In this document: positions 16,794 to 26,703 of the stretch, one piece after another
Numbering within the stretch: the stretch's first letter is position 1
Layout of the letters: each line of letters opens with the position of its first letter
Source of the DNA: Geoalkalibacter subterraneus
GTDB taxonomy: Bacteria; Desulfobacterota; Desulfuromonadia; Desulfuromonadales; Geoalkalibacteraceae
Length of the DNA stretch: 64,000 bases
Reading direction: 5' to 3'
Assembly: GCF_000827125.1 (NCBI RefSeq)
Contig: NZ_CP010311.1
Coordinates: forward strand, 2,997,001 to 3,061,000
Position numbers and translations under genes: made by a program
Notes under the pieces: generated by a model
Told to the model about the DNA's origin: nothing
Database searches by the model: none
Seen by the model: only the letters and a program-made list of their open reading frames with translations

Positions 16794-19430
16794 TCAGGCT
16801 TCCTCGGGGGCGTCCTCCTCCGGGTTTTCGTGCTCAACCCTCAGCTGACCGTCGGCTGCGTCGATCGTAATAACTGCGCCGTCCCGAATATCTCCGCCGA
16901 TAATGGCCCTGCCGATGCGCGTCTCCAGACCGTGCTGAAGATAACGCTTGAGAGGGCGGGCGCCGTAAACCGGATCATAGGCGGTTTCGGCAATGAAGGT
17001 CCGGGCGGCATCGGTCAGATTCAGTTGCAGGTGACGGCTCGCCAACCGCTTGCGCAGATCCTCGACCTGGAGATCGACAATCTGCTTGATCTCCTCGACG
17101 GTCAGGGGCGAGAAGAGCACCACGTCATCCACCCGGTTGAGAAATTCAGGGCGGAAATGCGCCCGCAGCTCTTTCATCACCAGATCCCGGGACTGATCCC
17201 TGATATGCCCCTGGTCGTCGACGCCTTCCAGCAGGTACTGACTGCCGATATTGCTGGTCATGATGATCACGGTATTTTTAAAGTCGACCGTACGCCCCTG
17301 GGCGTCGGTGACCCTGCCGTCGTCAAGAATCTGCAGCAGCACGTTGAATACATCGTTATGGGCCTTTTCGATCTCGTCGAAGAGAATGACGCTGTAGGGT
17401 TTGCGCCGTACCGCTTCGGTGAGCTGCCCCCCCTCTTCGTAGCCGACATAGCCGGGCGGTGCACCGACAAGGCGACTGACGGTATGCTTCTCCATGTACT
17501 CGGACATGTCGATACGCACCATATTGTCCTCGCTGTCGAACAGTGCCTCTGCCAGGGTACGGGCCAGTTCGGTCTTGCCCACCCCGGTGGGACCGAGAAA
17601 GATAAAGGAGCCGATAGGACGGCGAGGATCTTTGATGCCGGCCCGCGCACGAATGACCGCATCAGCCACCAGTTGCACCGCCTCATCCTGCCCGATGACG
17701 CGGCGATGGAGAACTTTATCGAGCTTCAACAGCTTCTCGCGCTCTCCTTCCACCAGGCGGGTCACGGGGATGCCGGTCCAGCGGGAGATAATTTCGGCGA
17801 TTTCCTCCTCCGTGACCTCTTCACGCAGTAGCCGGGGACCTCCTTTATCGGCACTGATGGCCGCTTCCTGTTCATGCAGCTGCCTCTCCAGCTCGGGCAG
17901 TCGCCCATGCTTGAGTTCCGCAGCCCGATTGAGGTTGTATTCACGCTCCGCAACCTCGATCTCCTGACGCACCTTTTCGATCTGCTCCCGCAGGGATTGA
18001 ACCTTCTTGATCCCCTCCTTTTCCGCGTCCCATTGGGCGCGCAGAGTGTCGGCCTGATGCTTGAGTTCGGCCAGCTCCTTGCGCAGGGCTTCCAGCCGGT
18101 CCTGGCTGGCGCGGTCCTTCTCCTTTTTAAGGGCCGCCTCCTCGATCTCGAGCTGCATTACGCGGCGCGTGACCTCGTCAAGTTCCTGGGGCATGGAATC
18201 AATTTCCGTGCGGATCATAGCGCAGGCTTCGTCGACCAGGTCGATGGCCTTGTCCGGCAGGAAGCGATCGGAAATATAGCGGTGACTCAGGGACGAAGCC
18301 GCAACCAAGGCATTATCATGAATGGCAACGCCGTGATGAACCTCGAAACGATCCTTGAGCCCGCGCAGAATGGAAACCGTGTCCTCCACCGTCGGCTGGT
18401 CGACCACTACCGGCTGGAAACGCCTCTCGAGAGCCGCATCTTTTTCAATGTATTTGCGATATTCATCGAGAGTGGTAGCCCCGATGCAGTGTAGCTCGCC
18501 TCGCGCCAGCATGGGTTTGAGCATGTTGCCCGCGTCCATGGAGCCTTCGGCCTTGCCGGCGCCGACGATGGTATGCAGCTCGTCGATGAAAAGCAGGATA
18601 CGCCCTTCACTCTCGCGGATTTCATTGAGAACCGCCTTGAGGCGCTCTTCGAACTCGCCGCGATATTTTGCGCCGGCGACCAGAGAACCCATATCGAGGG
18701 CAAAGATGGTCTTCTCCTTGAGTCCTTCAGGGACGTCTCCACGCACGATGCGCTGAGCAAGTCCTTCGACGATGGCGGTCTTGCCGACGCCGGGTTCGCC
18801 GATCAGCACCGGGTTGTTCTTGGTCTTGCGGGACAGAATGCGGATCACCCGGCGGATCTCTCCGTCGCGTCCGATGACCGGATCGAGTTTGCCCTTCTGG
18901 ACCTCTTCCACCAGATCGCGTCCGTATTTCTGCAACGCCTCATAGGTTCCTTCGGGATCGGCGCTGGAGACACGCTGATGGCCGCGAATCGAGGTCAAAG
19001 CCTGCAGAAGGCCATCACGCGTGACATTGAACTGCTTGAAGATCTTCCCCGCGGGGGTGGAGCCCCCCTCTTCCACCATAGCCAGCGCGATGTGCTCGAC
19101 GCTGACATAATCATCCTTGAGGCGTTTGGCTTCTTCCTCGGCCTTGATCAGGATGCGGTTGAAACGCTGGGTCACATAGATCTTGCCGGCTTCAACGCCC
19201 GGACCTGAAACGCTGGGTCGGCGCTCAAGCTCCTTTTTCAGTTCGGCGGCAAAGCTTGCAACCGGCACATCCATTTTAGTCAACAGGCGCGGAACAAGCC
19301 CGCCTTCCTGCTCCAAAAGCGCCGCCAGCAGATGCTCGCCGTCCACTTCGATGTGGCCATGAGTGAGCGCCTTATTCTGCGCCTGCTGCAGCGCTTCCTG
19401 GGTTTTACTGGTCAATTTGTTGAAATCCAT
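16794..19430 (-). CDS. clpB: ATP-dependent disaggregase ClpB
   Basis: 878 residues, near the usual family length of about 860. An N-terminal Clp repeat domain is followed by two AAA+ modules with Walker A motifs GEPGVGKT (about 203) and GPTGVGKT (about 606), separated by the long coiled-coil M-domain (about 410-525) that distinguishes ClpB from ClpA and ClpC. The enzyme rescues aggregated proteins together with DnaK. ATG 19430 has AAGGGG upstream. A sigma-54-like element lies 36 bases further up, directly behind the stop of an activator gene on the same strand. No CIRCE element or clear heat-shock promoter was seen in 19431-19623. Confidence 0.97.
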   Translation of the reverse strand: MDFNKLTSKTQEALQQAQNKALTHGHIEVDGEHLLAALLEQEGGLVPRLLTKMDVPVASFAAELKKELERRPSVSGPGVEAGKIYVTQRFNRILIKAEEEAKRLKDDYVSVEHIALAMVEEGGSTPAGKIFKQFNVTRDGLLQALTSIRGHQRVSSADPEGTYEALQKYGRDLVEEVQKGKLDPVIGRDGEIRRVIRILSRKTKNNPVLIGEPGVGKTAIVEGLAQRIVRGDVPEGLKEKTIFALDMGSLVAGAKYRGEFEERLKAVLNEIRESEGRILLFIDELHTIVGAGKAEGSMDAGNMLKPMLARGELHCIGATTLDEYRKYIEKDAALERRFQPVVVDQPTVEDTVSILRGLKDRFEVHHGVAIHDNALVAASSLSHRYISDRFLPDKAIDLVDEACAMIRTEIDSMPQELDEVTRRVMQLEIEEAALKKEKDRASQDRLEALRKELAELKHQADTLRAQWDAEKEGIKKVQSLREQIEKVRQEIEVAEREYNLNRAAELKHGRLPELERQLHEQEAAISADKGGPRLLREEVTEEEIAEIISRWTGIPVTRLVEGEREKLLKLDKVLHRRVIGQDEAVQLVADAVIRARAGIKDPRRPIGSFIFLGPTGVGKTELARTLAEALFDSEDNMVRIDMSEYMEKHTVSRLVGAPPGYVGYEEGGQLTEAVRRKPYSVILFDEIEKAHNDVFNVLLQILDDGRVTDAQGRTVDFKNTVIIMTSNIGSQYLLEGVDDQGHIRDQSRDLVMKELRAHFRPEFLNRVDDVVLFSPLTVEEIKQIVDLQVEDLRKRLASRHLQLNLTDAARTFIAETAYDPVYGARPLKRYLQHGLETRIGRAIIGGDIRDGAVITIDAADGQLRVEHENPEEDAPEEA

Positions 19431-19465
19431 ATGGAATCCCCTTTCAAAATTCTGACTTCAAGGTT

Positions 19466-19481
19466 TTCAATTCCTGTGCCA
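19466..19481 (-). promoter_or_regulatory. Candidate sigma-54 promoter of clpB
   Basis: Reading on the minus strand, TGGCAC-N5-TTGAA matches the -24 box fully and the -12 box except for A in place of the C of GC. The predicted start is about 25 bases before the clpB ATG, which leaves room for the AAGGGG site. Confidence 0.4.
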
Positions 19482-19538
19482 CAAAAAAACTCCAAGCATA
19501 TCAAGGTATTAACCAGATCTCCATCCTGCACACAGCGC

Positions 19539-19580
19539 TTTTGCGACAGGTGCGACATTGCCCTGCAACGGTTTTGCGAC
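19539..19580. promoter_or_regulatory. Repeated TTTTGCGAC elements, possible activator sites for clpB
   Basis: TTTTGCGAC occurs at 19539-19547 and 19572-19580, 33 bases (three helical turns) apart, and the second copy lies inside GCAACG-N9-CGTTGC (19565-19585). They sit about 60 and 92 bases upstream of the sigma-54-like box, the usual distance for enhancer sites, between clpB and the activator gene. Confidence 0.4.
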
Positions 19581-19623
19581 GTTGCGCCGGGTCTCGTTGC
19601 ACCCATTCCCTGAAATCGAACCC

Positions 19624-21114
19624 TTACGTCAAATCTTCGCGCCGCAGACCGAGGCGTCGCATGTAGCGGTAAAGGGTGGCGCGATGCACACCAAGCAGTC
19701 GCGCCGCCGCGGCCAGGTTGCCATTCGCCGCCTGGTAGGCGTGACGGATCTCCTCTTCGTCCAGCTCCGCAGACTGCGTTCGACGCCTGGTGAAATTCAT
19801 CCCGCTCTCCCCACCCGTCGGGACCAGCTCGGCATCAAAGACCCGGCCTCCTCCTGCAGGCAGCGAACGCGTCCCACGCCCGGCAGTCCATGGGGTCAGT
19901 ACCGCCGGCTGGTTGCGGCGTCGCTCAACGCCGGCGTCAAGATCCCAGCTGCCGGGCGCAAAACTCTGCCGCTCCTCAATCCAGTCTCGAAAGGCGCGCG
20001 CCCCGATTACATCGGCGCGGGTTTCGACATAAACCCGTTCCAGCACATTGCGCAGCTCCCGGATGTTGCCTGGCCACAGGTAGGCCTGCAGCACCTGCAG
20101 AGCTTCCGGCGTCAGGCGATGAATCACGCGACCGTATTTGCGATTGAACATTTCGAGGAAATGATCGACCAGGAAGGGGATGTCCTCGATTCTTTCGCGC
20201 AGCGGCGGTATCTGGATGCGCAGGATGGCAATGCGGTGGTAGAGGTCCGCGCGAAAGCGCCCCTCGCTTACCGCGCGTTCCAGTGCGACGTTGGTGGCAC
20301 ACAGAACCCGCACATCAATCTCCTGCTCCTGCTCGCCGCCGACCCGTTCGATGCGCCGCTCTTCAAGCACCCGCAACAGCTTCGACTGGGTGTGCAGAGG
20401 CATATCGCCAATCTCATCCAGAAACAGACTGCCGCCATGAGCCCGTTCGAAACGGCCTCGGTGAGTGCGCAACGCTCCGGTAAACGCACCTTTTTCATGG
20501 CCGAACAGCTCAGATTCCATCAACTCCTCAGCAATAGCAGCACAGTTCATCACGACATAGGGGCCCGATCTGCGATCGCTTTCCAGGTGCAGCGCACGCG
20601 CGACCAGCTCTTTTCCGGTCCCGGTCTCGCCGGTGATGACTGCGGAGGCGTCCGACTCGGCATAGAGCTTTACTTTCCGAATCACCTCCGATACGGCAGA
20701 GCTGATGCCGACAATGCCGTGGAATTGATACGGCGCGCGGTCCTCCCCGGGCACAAGCGCCCGAAAAGAGAAAAAGACCTGCTGTCCCTTGTAATCCTCG
20801 GTGAGGCCGCCTGGATAAATAGTTGCCATAAGGTGAGTCTCCCCCCCTGGCGTCGCCATCCGCACGCGCACATCTTCCACCGCTTCTCCTGCCGACGCCA
20901 CATCCCGCGCCAGTTCACCCAAATCGGGGAGAGTCTGCCTGAAAACGGTGTTCAATGTACGGCCACGAGCCTGTCCCGCCGTGGTCCCCTGCAATTGTGC
21001 GAGATGGTCGGTAATCCGTTCCACACGCCAATGGCCTCCCTGACCGGAAACCACCAGATCGGGAACGGGTGCGGGAAGATTGGTTTGTTCAGTGAAAGGC
21101 TGGGTGAATGTCAT
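19624..21114 (-). CDS. Sigma-54-dependent transcriptional activator (PAS-AAA-Fis)
   Basis: 496 residues. An N-terminal PAS-like domain (about 20-125) precedes the AAA+ domain with Walker A GETGTGKE, an intact GAFTGA sigma-54 contact loop, and Walker B LFLDEIGD; a Fis-type helix-turn-helix (NLAAAARLLGVHRATLYRYM) closes the protein. Between the AAA+ domain and the HTH there is an unusually long linker of about 75 residues rich in Gly, Arg and Pro. It has no receiver domain, so its signal probably enters through the PAS domain. Its own stop lies 193 bases upstream of clpB on the same strand, which makes clpB the likeliest target. Confidence 0.92.
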   Translation of the reverse strand: MTFTQPFTEQTNLPAPVPDLVVSGQGGHWRVERITDHLAQLQGTTAGQARGRTLNTVFRQTLPDLGELARDVASAGEAVEDVRVRMATPGGETHLMATIYPGGLTEDYKGQQVFFSFRALVPGEDRAPYQFHGIVGISSAVSEVIRKVKLYAESDASAVITGETGTGKELVARALHLESDRRSGPYVVMNCAAIAEELMESELFGHEKGAFTGALRTHRGRFERAHGGSLFLDEIGDMPLHTQSKLLRVLEERRIERVGGEQEQEIDVRVLCATNVALERAVSEGRFRADLYHRIAILRIQIPPLRERIEDIPFLVDHFLEMFNRKYGRVIHRLTPEALQVLQAYLWPGNIRELRNVLERVYVETRADVIGARAFRDWIEERQSFAPGSWDLDAGVERRRNQPAVLTPWTAGRGTRSLPAGGGRVFDAELVPTGGESGMNFTRRRTQSAELDEEEIRHAYQAANGNLAAAARLLGVHRATLYRYMRRLGLRREDLT

Positions 21115-21252
21115 GAAAACTCCCTGTCACGTATTTTCTTTTTTATTTAACCATCCGTGGGTCCAATCGCAAGTCGGATTGAAAGGAAAATTCAAGGAAT
21201 TTCGAAGAATTAGAAGAGAAGTGAGGTTCTTAGCGGAGAGGGGGAGCAGACA

Positions 21253-21290
21253 ATAAAACACCCCGGCCGGATCGATCTCCGAGCGGGGTG
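21253..21290 (-). terminator. Rho-independent terminator
   Basis: Minus-strand stem CACCCCG/CGGGGTG with partial inner pairing CTCGG/CCGGC, followed by TTTTATT. It lies 35 bases past the stop of the small gene at 21325. Confidence 0.7.
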
Positions 21291-21324
21291 AATAAATTGC
21301 GGGAATTCAAGTATCATGCAAGGT

Positions 21325-21606
21325 TCAATGGGTGACCTGCACAAGCGCGCCGGCGGAGCGCGCCCGGGCGGTCAGGGCGGCACGGCACATGGCCTGAGCC
21401 GAAGTGACCCCCCGGCCCGAAGCGACCACTTCACCCGAAGCCGGATTGAGGACCAGATACTCGACCTGGCCGTCAATGGTACGGCCGCCGAAGCGATAAG
21501 GCACACCAAGGCGCGCCAGAACCGACCAGGCCCCGTTGAAGTCTACTTCCGGGTTACGAGCGTCATTTTCTTCCCACAACTGTACCGCGATCAGTTTGTT
21601 CCTCAT
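21325..21606 (-). CDS. Conserved-looking hypothetical protein
   Basis: 93 residues from ATG 21606, chosen because GGAGGCAGCC stands directly before it; an upstream start at 21654 would add 16 residues. The protein is soluble and basic, with a segment that could be a small beta-rich domain (PYRFGGRTIDGQVEYLVLNP) and an Ala-rich C-terminal helix. I do not recognise a family. Good ribosome site, codon use like its neighbours and a terminator downstream argue that it is real. The 21655-21796 gap upstream is AT-rich and shows no clear promoter. Confidence 0.6.
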   Translation of the reverse strand: MRNKLIAVQLWEENDARNPEVDFNGAWSVLARLGVPYRFGGRTIDGQVEYLVLNPASGEVVASGRGVTSAQAMCRAALTARARSAGALVQVTH

Positions 21607-21796
21607 GGCTGCCTCCATCATGGTCTTACCCATAAAGGGTAGAAAATATCCCACATCTAATAACCAATGCAGTATTTTTTTCTACTTATGGTTCACCATT
21701 ATACTCCGGTTCGGAGAAATGCCAAGCGGAAAATGAAGAAAAAAAGACGTGAAATCAGAAGAGTCGACTTAGTTTCAACAGAGATGGCTTCTTGAC

Positions 21797-22777
21797 TCAG
21801 CGGCGGTTCGCGATTTGGTCCGAAAGCTCTCCGACCGCCAATGCAAAGGAAATCGAGCGGTTCCACTTCATCAGTACCCTGAAATTCTCGTACACCAAGT
21901 AAGCCGGCCCCTGCTCGCCATCCGGAAGGATCAGGGAAGACTCAAGGTTGCGCCAGGGCAGCGCGGAGCCATCGGCGCGGCGCACCCCCAAAGCCTCCCA
22001 TTGGCGCATGGTCCGGCGTTGTTCCAGTCCAACTAGAGACGGATCGAAGTCTTCCGGCAGGCGCACCTGCCGCCCCCAGGTCTGATCGTCCTGCCAACCG
22101 GAACGTGCCAGGTAGTTGGCCGCCGAGGCCAGCACGTCGGGGATGCTGTGCCAGATATCGATACGACCGTCACCTTCGGCATCCACGGCAAAACGCGCGA
22201 ACGATGAAGGCATGAACTGACACTGCCCCATGGCCCCGGCCCAGGAGCCGGTCATGTTTTCCAGACGGACATGCCCTTCGTCGGCGATGCGCAGGGCGGT
22301 GAGCAGCTCGCTGCGAAAATAGTCTCCGCGACGCCCGTCATAGGCCAGTGTCGCAAGCGCAGGAATCACCTTGAAACCACCGGTGTAGGCTCCATAGTGG
22401 GTTTCAATCCCCCACAGCGCCACCAGAAAACGCCTCTGCACGCCAAAGCGCGATTCCACCCGCCCCAGCCAGGTCGGGTACCGCTTCAACATCAGACGCC
22501 CTCGTTTGATGCGTTCTGCGCTGACCCGAGCGGCCAAGTATTCGCTGAATGTCTGAGTAAATTCGGGCTGCTTGCGGTCAAGCTCAACGACACGCGGCAG
22601 GGGCTCTTCTATTTCGGCAAAGGCCGAATCAAGGGTCCTTTCGGAAATCCCCGCGGCACGGGCCTCTGTTCGCAGGTCCTGCAGCCAGCTTGAAAAGTCG
22701 TTCGCCCATGCGACTCCCGGCGCGCAAAGCGCTACAAGAATCGAGAGCATCATCGCGTGGAAAAAAGAGTGCCGCAT
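21797..22777 (-). CDS. Lytic murein transglycosylase (MltB-like)
   Basis: 326 residues. A Sec signal peptide (about 1-25, ending AWA) sends it to the periplasm. No lipobox Cys directs it to the outer membrane, unlike E. coli MltB. The catalytic Glu is in WGIETHYG near residue 150, followed by the family motifs GSWAGAMGQCQFMPSSF and DGRIDIW. The enzyme cleaves peptidoglycan glycan strands with formation of 1,6-anhydro ends. The C-terminal part carries ALGVRRADGSALPW, as in the membrane-bound lytic transglycosylase B family. It is probably monocistronic; the 128-base gap upstream of it shows no feature. Confidence 0.92.
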   Translation of the reverse strand: MRHSFFHAMMLSILVALCAPGVAWANDFSSWLQDLRTEARAAGISERTLDSAFAEIEEPLPRVVELDRKQPEFTQTFSEYLAARVSAERIKRGRLMLKRYPTWLGRVESRFGVQRRFLVALWGIETHYGAYTGGFKVIPALATLAYDGRRGDYFRSELLTALRIADEGHVRLENMTGSWAGAMGQCQFMPSSFARFAVDAEGDGRIDIWHSIPDVLASAANYLARSGWQDDQTWGRQVRLPEDFDPSLVGLEQRRTMRQWEALGVRRADGSALPWRNLESSLILPDGEQGPAYLVYENFRVLMKWNRSISFALAVGELSDQIANRR

Positions 22778-22905
22778 ATATCTCCATTGTAGGATTAATG
22801 TAACTGTTCAGCAGGGGCCGAAGAGCACGACGGCCCAGTCGAGCATGTCTGCCGAATTGATTACGGGTGGCTTAAAATATCCAGGAAAGGGTCCGGGAAC
22901 CGGCG

Positions 22906-25014
22906 TCAGCCGATACGAACCGGCTTCAGAATGCGGGCTCGCACCATCAGGTAAACAAACTTGTAGACCTCGAAGTCGAGCATGGTGGCCTCCCGACAAA
23001 TGGTCTTGAGATCGCGACGCCCGTCGATCAGATCCAGCACCGCCTGCTGATGCTCCGTCATGCGGGCCCCGGCGAGCTTCTCCCGCCCCTGCTCGTCGAA
23101 ATCGAGAACCGTCTCCAGCGATGGGATCGCTTTGCGCAACCCGGCCCACTCCTCTTCATGCCGCGCTGCCTCATCGAGCAGGTCATTGACCCGCAGTTCC
23201 AAATCATCGACCGGGTCGACACCGGAATCTTCATTCAGCATTTTGAACCGGCCCTGGGGAAACAGGAACAGCGAGAAAACGACCCCTTCAGCCTGTGTGC
23301 GCAAAGCCTGCTTGAGATCGCCCGGTGCAAGGGCGTTCATCTCAACTAGCGTTTCCCCCAATCGGCGCTGCGGATTTGTGGCACACAGCTCCAGGGCCTG
23401 ATCCCGCTGCTCCTCGCTGATCAGTCCCATGCGCACCAGCAGGTAGCCGAGCTTATTCATGAGGAAACCGCTGCGCGCGCCGCTTTCATAATTTACCGAA
23501 TAAGCGGCGGCGATTTTTCCCAGCCGGAAATGGATACGCTTCTCATCATGGGAGCCACGCACGATGAGCGTTCCAGGCCTGGAGCAGCTCCCGATCATCC
23601 GCAGCAGGGATGAAACCTGAAAAAGGTCGAGCGTCCCAGCCAGTTCAGAGGGAGGATCAGAATCACCCTTCAATTTTTCCCCAGTCGAAGCCGTGTTTTC
23701 ACGGGGGGAAACGGCTGGTGCGGGCTCAGTGGGGCGTGCCGATTTTGCTGATCGAGCCTGCATCCGCTGTGCACGGGCCTCGGCATAGAGCCCTTCGCCG
23801 TCAGGGGCATCGGCGGGGATATGGATATAACCATCTTCGTCCCGGTTATCGGATGGTTTTTGTTCCATTTGCGCCAAAACCTGCCGGGCACGCCGGCGGC
23901 GGAAAAACAACAACGTGAAGGTCAGCGCAGACAGCACGATCACAGCGTCGATCAGTTTGCGCCCGAGAGGAATACTGTCCCGTTCGCTGTTATCGGCGGC
24001 GGGAGAGAGGCGAGGTTGACTCTCCGGCGTGGAAGACGGTTCAGCAGCAGGCTCCCGGGGCACTTCTACCTGGGGAGAGGAAATCTCAGAAAACACTTCC
24101 TGCGACGGCTTCGACTCTTCCTTTTCGGCTTGGGGCAACCAGATGCGCGGCGCGGATTCCGACGGCGCCTGCCGGTCAGTTGTTTCGACTCCATCGGAGC
24201 CTGGTGCGGCTTCCGGCTTGGCTTCCGGCTTGGCTTCCGGCTTGGCTTCCGGCTTGGCTTCCGGCTTGGCTTCCGGCTTGGCTTCCGGCTTGGCTTCCGG
24301 CTTGGCTTCCGGCTTGGCTTCCGGCTTGGCTTCCGGCTTGGGCTCCGGCTTGGGCTCCGGCTTGGGCTCCGGCTTGGGCTCCGGCTTGGGCTCCGGCTTG
24401 GGCTCCGGCGTGGGCTCCGGCTTGGGCTCCGGCTTGGGCTCCGGCTTGGGCTCCGCCCTTGCGGGCGCAATAAATTCAGTTGCTCTCGGCAGTCCCGAAC
24501 CGACCGCCACAAAGCTCTCCAGTTCGAAACGCTGCAGCAGCCGGCGCCCGGCGGGTTCGTCATCCATCGACATCAGGGCCTGATGGATGGCATCCAGGCT
24601 TCGGGAGGTAAGCCCCTGGCGGGCGATTCCAAGGAGAGGAGACAACTGCCTTCGGCCCAGGATCTGGAGATCCACCAGATGGAGGAATTCGCCGGCAGGT
24701 CGCTGACGCACAAAGTCCATGTGAACAAAGGCTATATCGACTTCGCGATGGCGGTTCATCCAGGTGTACAGAGTTTCGGGTTCGCGAAACATGTGCACCT
24801 GAACCGGCTGGTCCAGCTTTTGCGCCAGGTATTCGCTCAAAGCCTTCATGTTCTGCGCGTTGCCGGAAAAACCTTCACTGCCCTCGATGCCCCCAACAGC
24901 CAGACGTGCATAGGCACCGGTCGCGGCAAACAGCAGAAGGGATAAGATCAGAACAATGCGCGCGCAGAAATTTCCGCTCACAAAAACACCCGCCAGGAAA
25001 ATCCGCCCCTTCAT
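22906..25014 (-). CDS. Composite membrane protein: PhnD-like domain, EPKP/EAKP tract, TM, DUF4388
   Basis: About 702 residues. A signal peptide is followed by about 130 residues resembling a shortened periplasmic substrate-binding protein of the PhnD type ([20 protein letters not shown] and [10 protein letters not shown]). Next comes a low-complexity tract of about 85 residues built from Glu-Pro-Lys-Pro and Glu-Ala-Lys-Pro units, then a disordered Pro/Ser region, one membrane helix ([18 protein letters not shown]), and a cytoplasmic part with a DUF4388 (PATAN) domain ([18 protein letters not shown]). This architecture suggests a ligand sensor coupling the periplasm to an intracellular adaptor; that is inference. 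The start is uncertain: ATG 25014 lacks a good ribosome site, GTG 24981 is better placed, and an upstream GTG at 25083 is also open. Confidence 0.75.
24208..24456. repeat. 12-bp coding satellite (about 20 units)
   Basis: Eleven copies of GGCTTCCGGCTT are followed by nine of GGGCTCCGGCTT. On the minus strand they encode Glu-Ala-Lys-Pro and Glu-Pro-Lys-Pro units. Near-identity within each block indicates slippage expansion. The unit is related to that in tonB at 5361-5552. Confidence 0.9.
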
Positions 25015-25158
25015 CACGAATATCGATGCGCTTAGTGGACGGAGTGAGAAATCAGACTTTATGTGGTGAGGCCACCTCCCCACTGTAATTATTAAAGCCT
25101 AATTTATCAAGCGTGTTTTGCGGCAGAGCGCTAAAAAAGTACCATTTCTCAACGTGAT

Positions 25159-25824
25159 TTAACGCGACAGCCCCGTGTGACGCACAATATCCCCCTCAAT
25201 CATGTAAATTACGTCTTCGGCCAGGTTGGTGGCCAGATCGGCAATGCGCTCCAGGTGGCGCGAAATCGTCAGGTAATGCAGAAGACTGTCGAGCTGATCG
25301 GGGTGGCTGCGGACCTCCTGTTTCACCAGAGAATAGGTCTGGGCATGCAGTTTATCAATTTGGTCGTCCATGCGGCAGACCTGCGCAGCCAGTCGCAGAT
25401 CGAGATTAACGAGGGCATCGAGGCTTTTCTTGAGCATCTCCTCGACACCCGCCACCATGGCGGGGAAGTGTGTCGGGGCAACGATTCTTTCTTTTTCATC
25501 GGCCAGGGCTATGGTCCGCTCAGCGATATTTCCCGCCAGGTCCCCGATGCGCTCCAGGTCGTTGTTGATTTTGAGAACCGCAATGATGAAACGCAGATCG
25601 TTGGCGACCGGCTGGTGCAGCGCAAGAATTTTGAGGCATTCCTCTTCCAGGTCGACCTCAAGGTCGTCAATTTGATCATCACTCTCCATCACTTTGCGCG
25701 CCAGCTCCACATCCAGGTTCTCAACCGCCAGGACGGCTTTCTGAACACTTTCCTCCACGATAGCGCTGAGGCTCAGGATGCTTTTTTTCAGGCGGTCCAT
25801 CTCCCTCTGTATGTGCAGAGTCAT
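25159..25824 (-). CDS. phoU: Phosphate transport regulator PhoU
   Basis: 221 residues, two copies of the three-helix PhoU repeat (about 1-110 and 115-215) with the E/DxxxD metal-binding patterns (VMESDDQIDDLEVDLEEECL and CRMDDQIDKLHAQ). PhoU links the Pst transporter to the PhoR kinase and keeps the regulon off when phosphate is plentiful. It is the last gene of the pho-pst unit, 41 bases after pstB. ATG 25824 has AAGGAAATCC upstream. No clear terminator was found in 25015-25158. Confidence 0.96.
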   Translation of the reverse strand: MTLHIQREMDRLKKSILSLSAIVEESVQKAVLAVENLDVELARKVMESDDQIDDLEVDLEEECLKILALHQPVANDLRFIIAVLKINNDLERIGDLAGNIAERTIALADEKERIVAPTHFPAMVAGVEEMLKKSLDALVNLDLRLAAQVCRMDDQIDKLHAQTYSLVKQEVRSHPDQLDSLLHYLTISRHLERIADLATNLAEDVIYMIEGDIVRHTGLSR

Positions 25825-25865
25825 ATCTGGATTTCCTTTTTCCTTGTAAGTTCAGGTGACAGCAA

Positions 25866-26651
25866 TTACCCGAAACGACCGGTAATGTAATCTTCCGTCT
25901 GCTTGTTGCGCGGTTTCATGAAAAGCTGGTTCGTCAATCCGAATTCCACAAGCAGTCCTTCGAAGAAAAAGGCAGTGTAGTCGGAAACGCGCGCCGCCTG
26001 CTGCATGTTGTGGGTCACGATGATGATGGTGTAGTTCTCGCGCAGCTCGCCAATCAGTTCCTCCACCCGAGCGGTGGACTTGGGATCAAGGGCGCTGCAC
26101 GGCTCATCCATCAGGATGACCTCCGGATTGACGGCGATGGCGCGGGCGATACAGAGGCGCTGCATCTGCCCGCCGGAGAGCCCGAGAGCCGACTGGTTGA
26201 GACGGTCCTTGACCTCATCCCACAGGCCGGCCCCGCGCAAGGCTTTTTCGCAGGTCTCGGCCAGCACGGTACGGTCTCTGATGCCGGCGATGCGCATTCC
26301 ATAGACGACATTCTCAAAGATCGTTTTCGGGAAAGGGTTCGATTTCTGAAACACCATGCCGACCCGCCGCCTGAGCTCGATAACGTCCAGGTTGGCGGCA
26401 TTGATTTCCATGCCGTTGAGCCGCAGGCTGCCTTCGACACGGGTGCCGTCGATCATGTCGTTCATCCGGTTGAGACAGCGCAGAAACGTTGATTTTCCGC
26501 AGCCGGAGGGACCGATCAGTGCCGTGACCTGACGCCGGGGGAACTGCAGGTCGATGTTATGCAGAGCCTCCGTTGAGCCATAGTAGAAATTGAGTTTTTC
26601 GACTTCGATCACCGGATCGGTGATCTGGGTTTCCGTCGACTTCATTGTCAT
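25866..26651 (-). CDS. pstB: Phosphate ABC transporter ATP-binding protein PstB
   Basis: 261 residues. Walker [10 protein letters not shown], the PstB-typical LRCLNRMND segment, the signature LSGGQMQRL and Walker [14 protein letters not shown] are all present. It energises high-affinity phosphate uptake through PstA and PstC. It is preceded by pstA (52 bases) and followed by phoU. Start is at ATG 26651, where residue 3 is also Met; the choice between the two has no functional consequence. Confidence 0.97.
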   Translation of the reverse strand: MTMKSTETQITDPVIEVEKLNFYYGSTEALHNIDLQFPRRQVTALIGPSGCGKSTFLRCLNRMNDMIDGTRVEGSLRLNGMEINAANLDVIELRRRVGMVFQKSNPFPKTIFENVVYGMRIAGIRDRTVLAETCEKALRGAGLWDEVKDRLNQSALGLSGGQMQRLCIARAIAVNPEVILMDEPCSALDPKSTARVEELIGELRENYTIIIVTHNMQQAARVSDYTAFFFEGLLVEFGLTNQLFMKPRNKQTEDYITGRFG

Positions 26652-26703
26652 GTCTATCCTTTAGAGATAATTTTTATTCTTCGGATTGTGTATGAAGAAA
26701 AAA

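Noticed and set aside
19441-19500. Sigma-32 heat-shock promoter for clpB
   Set aside because: CTTGAA-like sequence is present, but no CCCCAT-type -10 box is found at the right distance.
19558-21150. 530-codon plus-strand open frame
   Set aside because: It lies wholly antisense to the sigma-54 activator gene, whose motifs are intact. GC-rich codon bias keeps the opposite strand open. The translated sequence shows no domain.
24208-24456. Possible CRISPR or mobile repeat
   Set aside because: Regular 12-base units stay in frame with an envelope protein and encode a Pro-rich linker.
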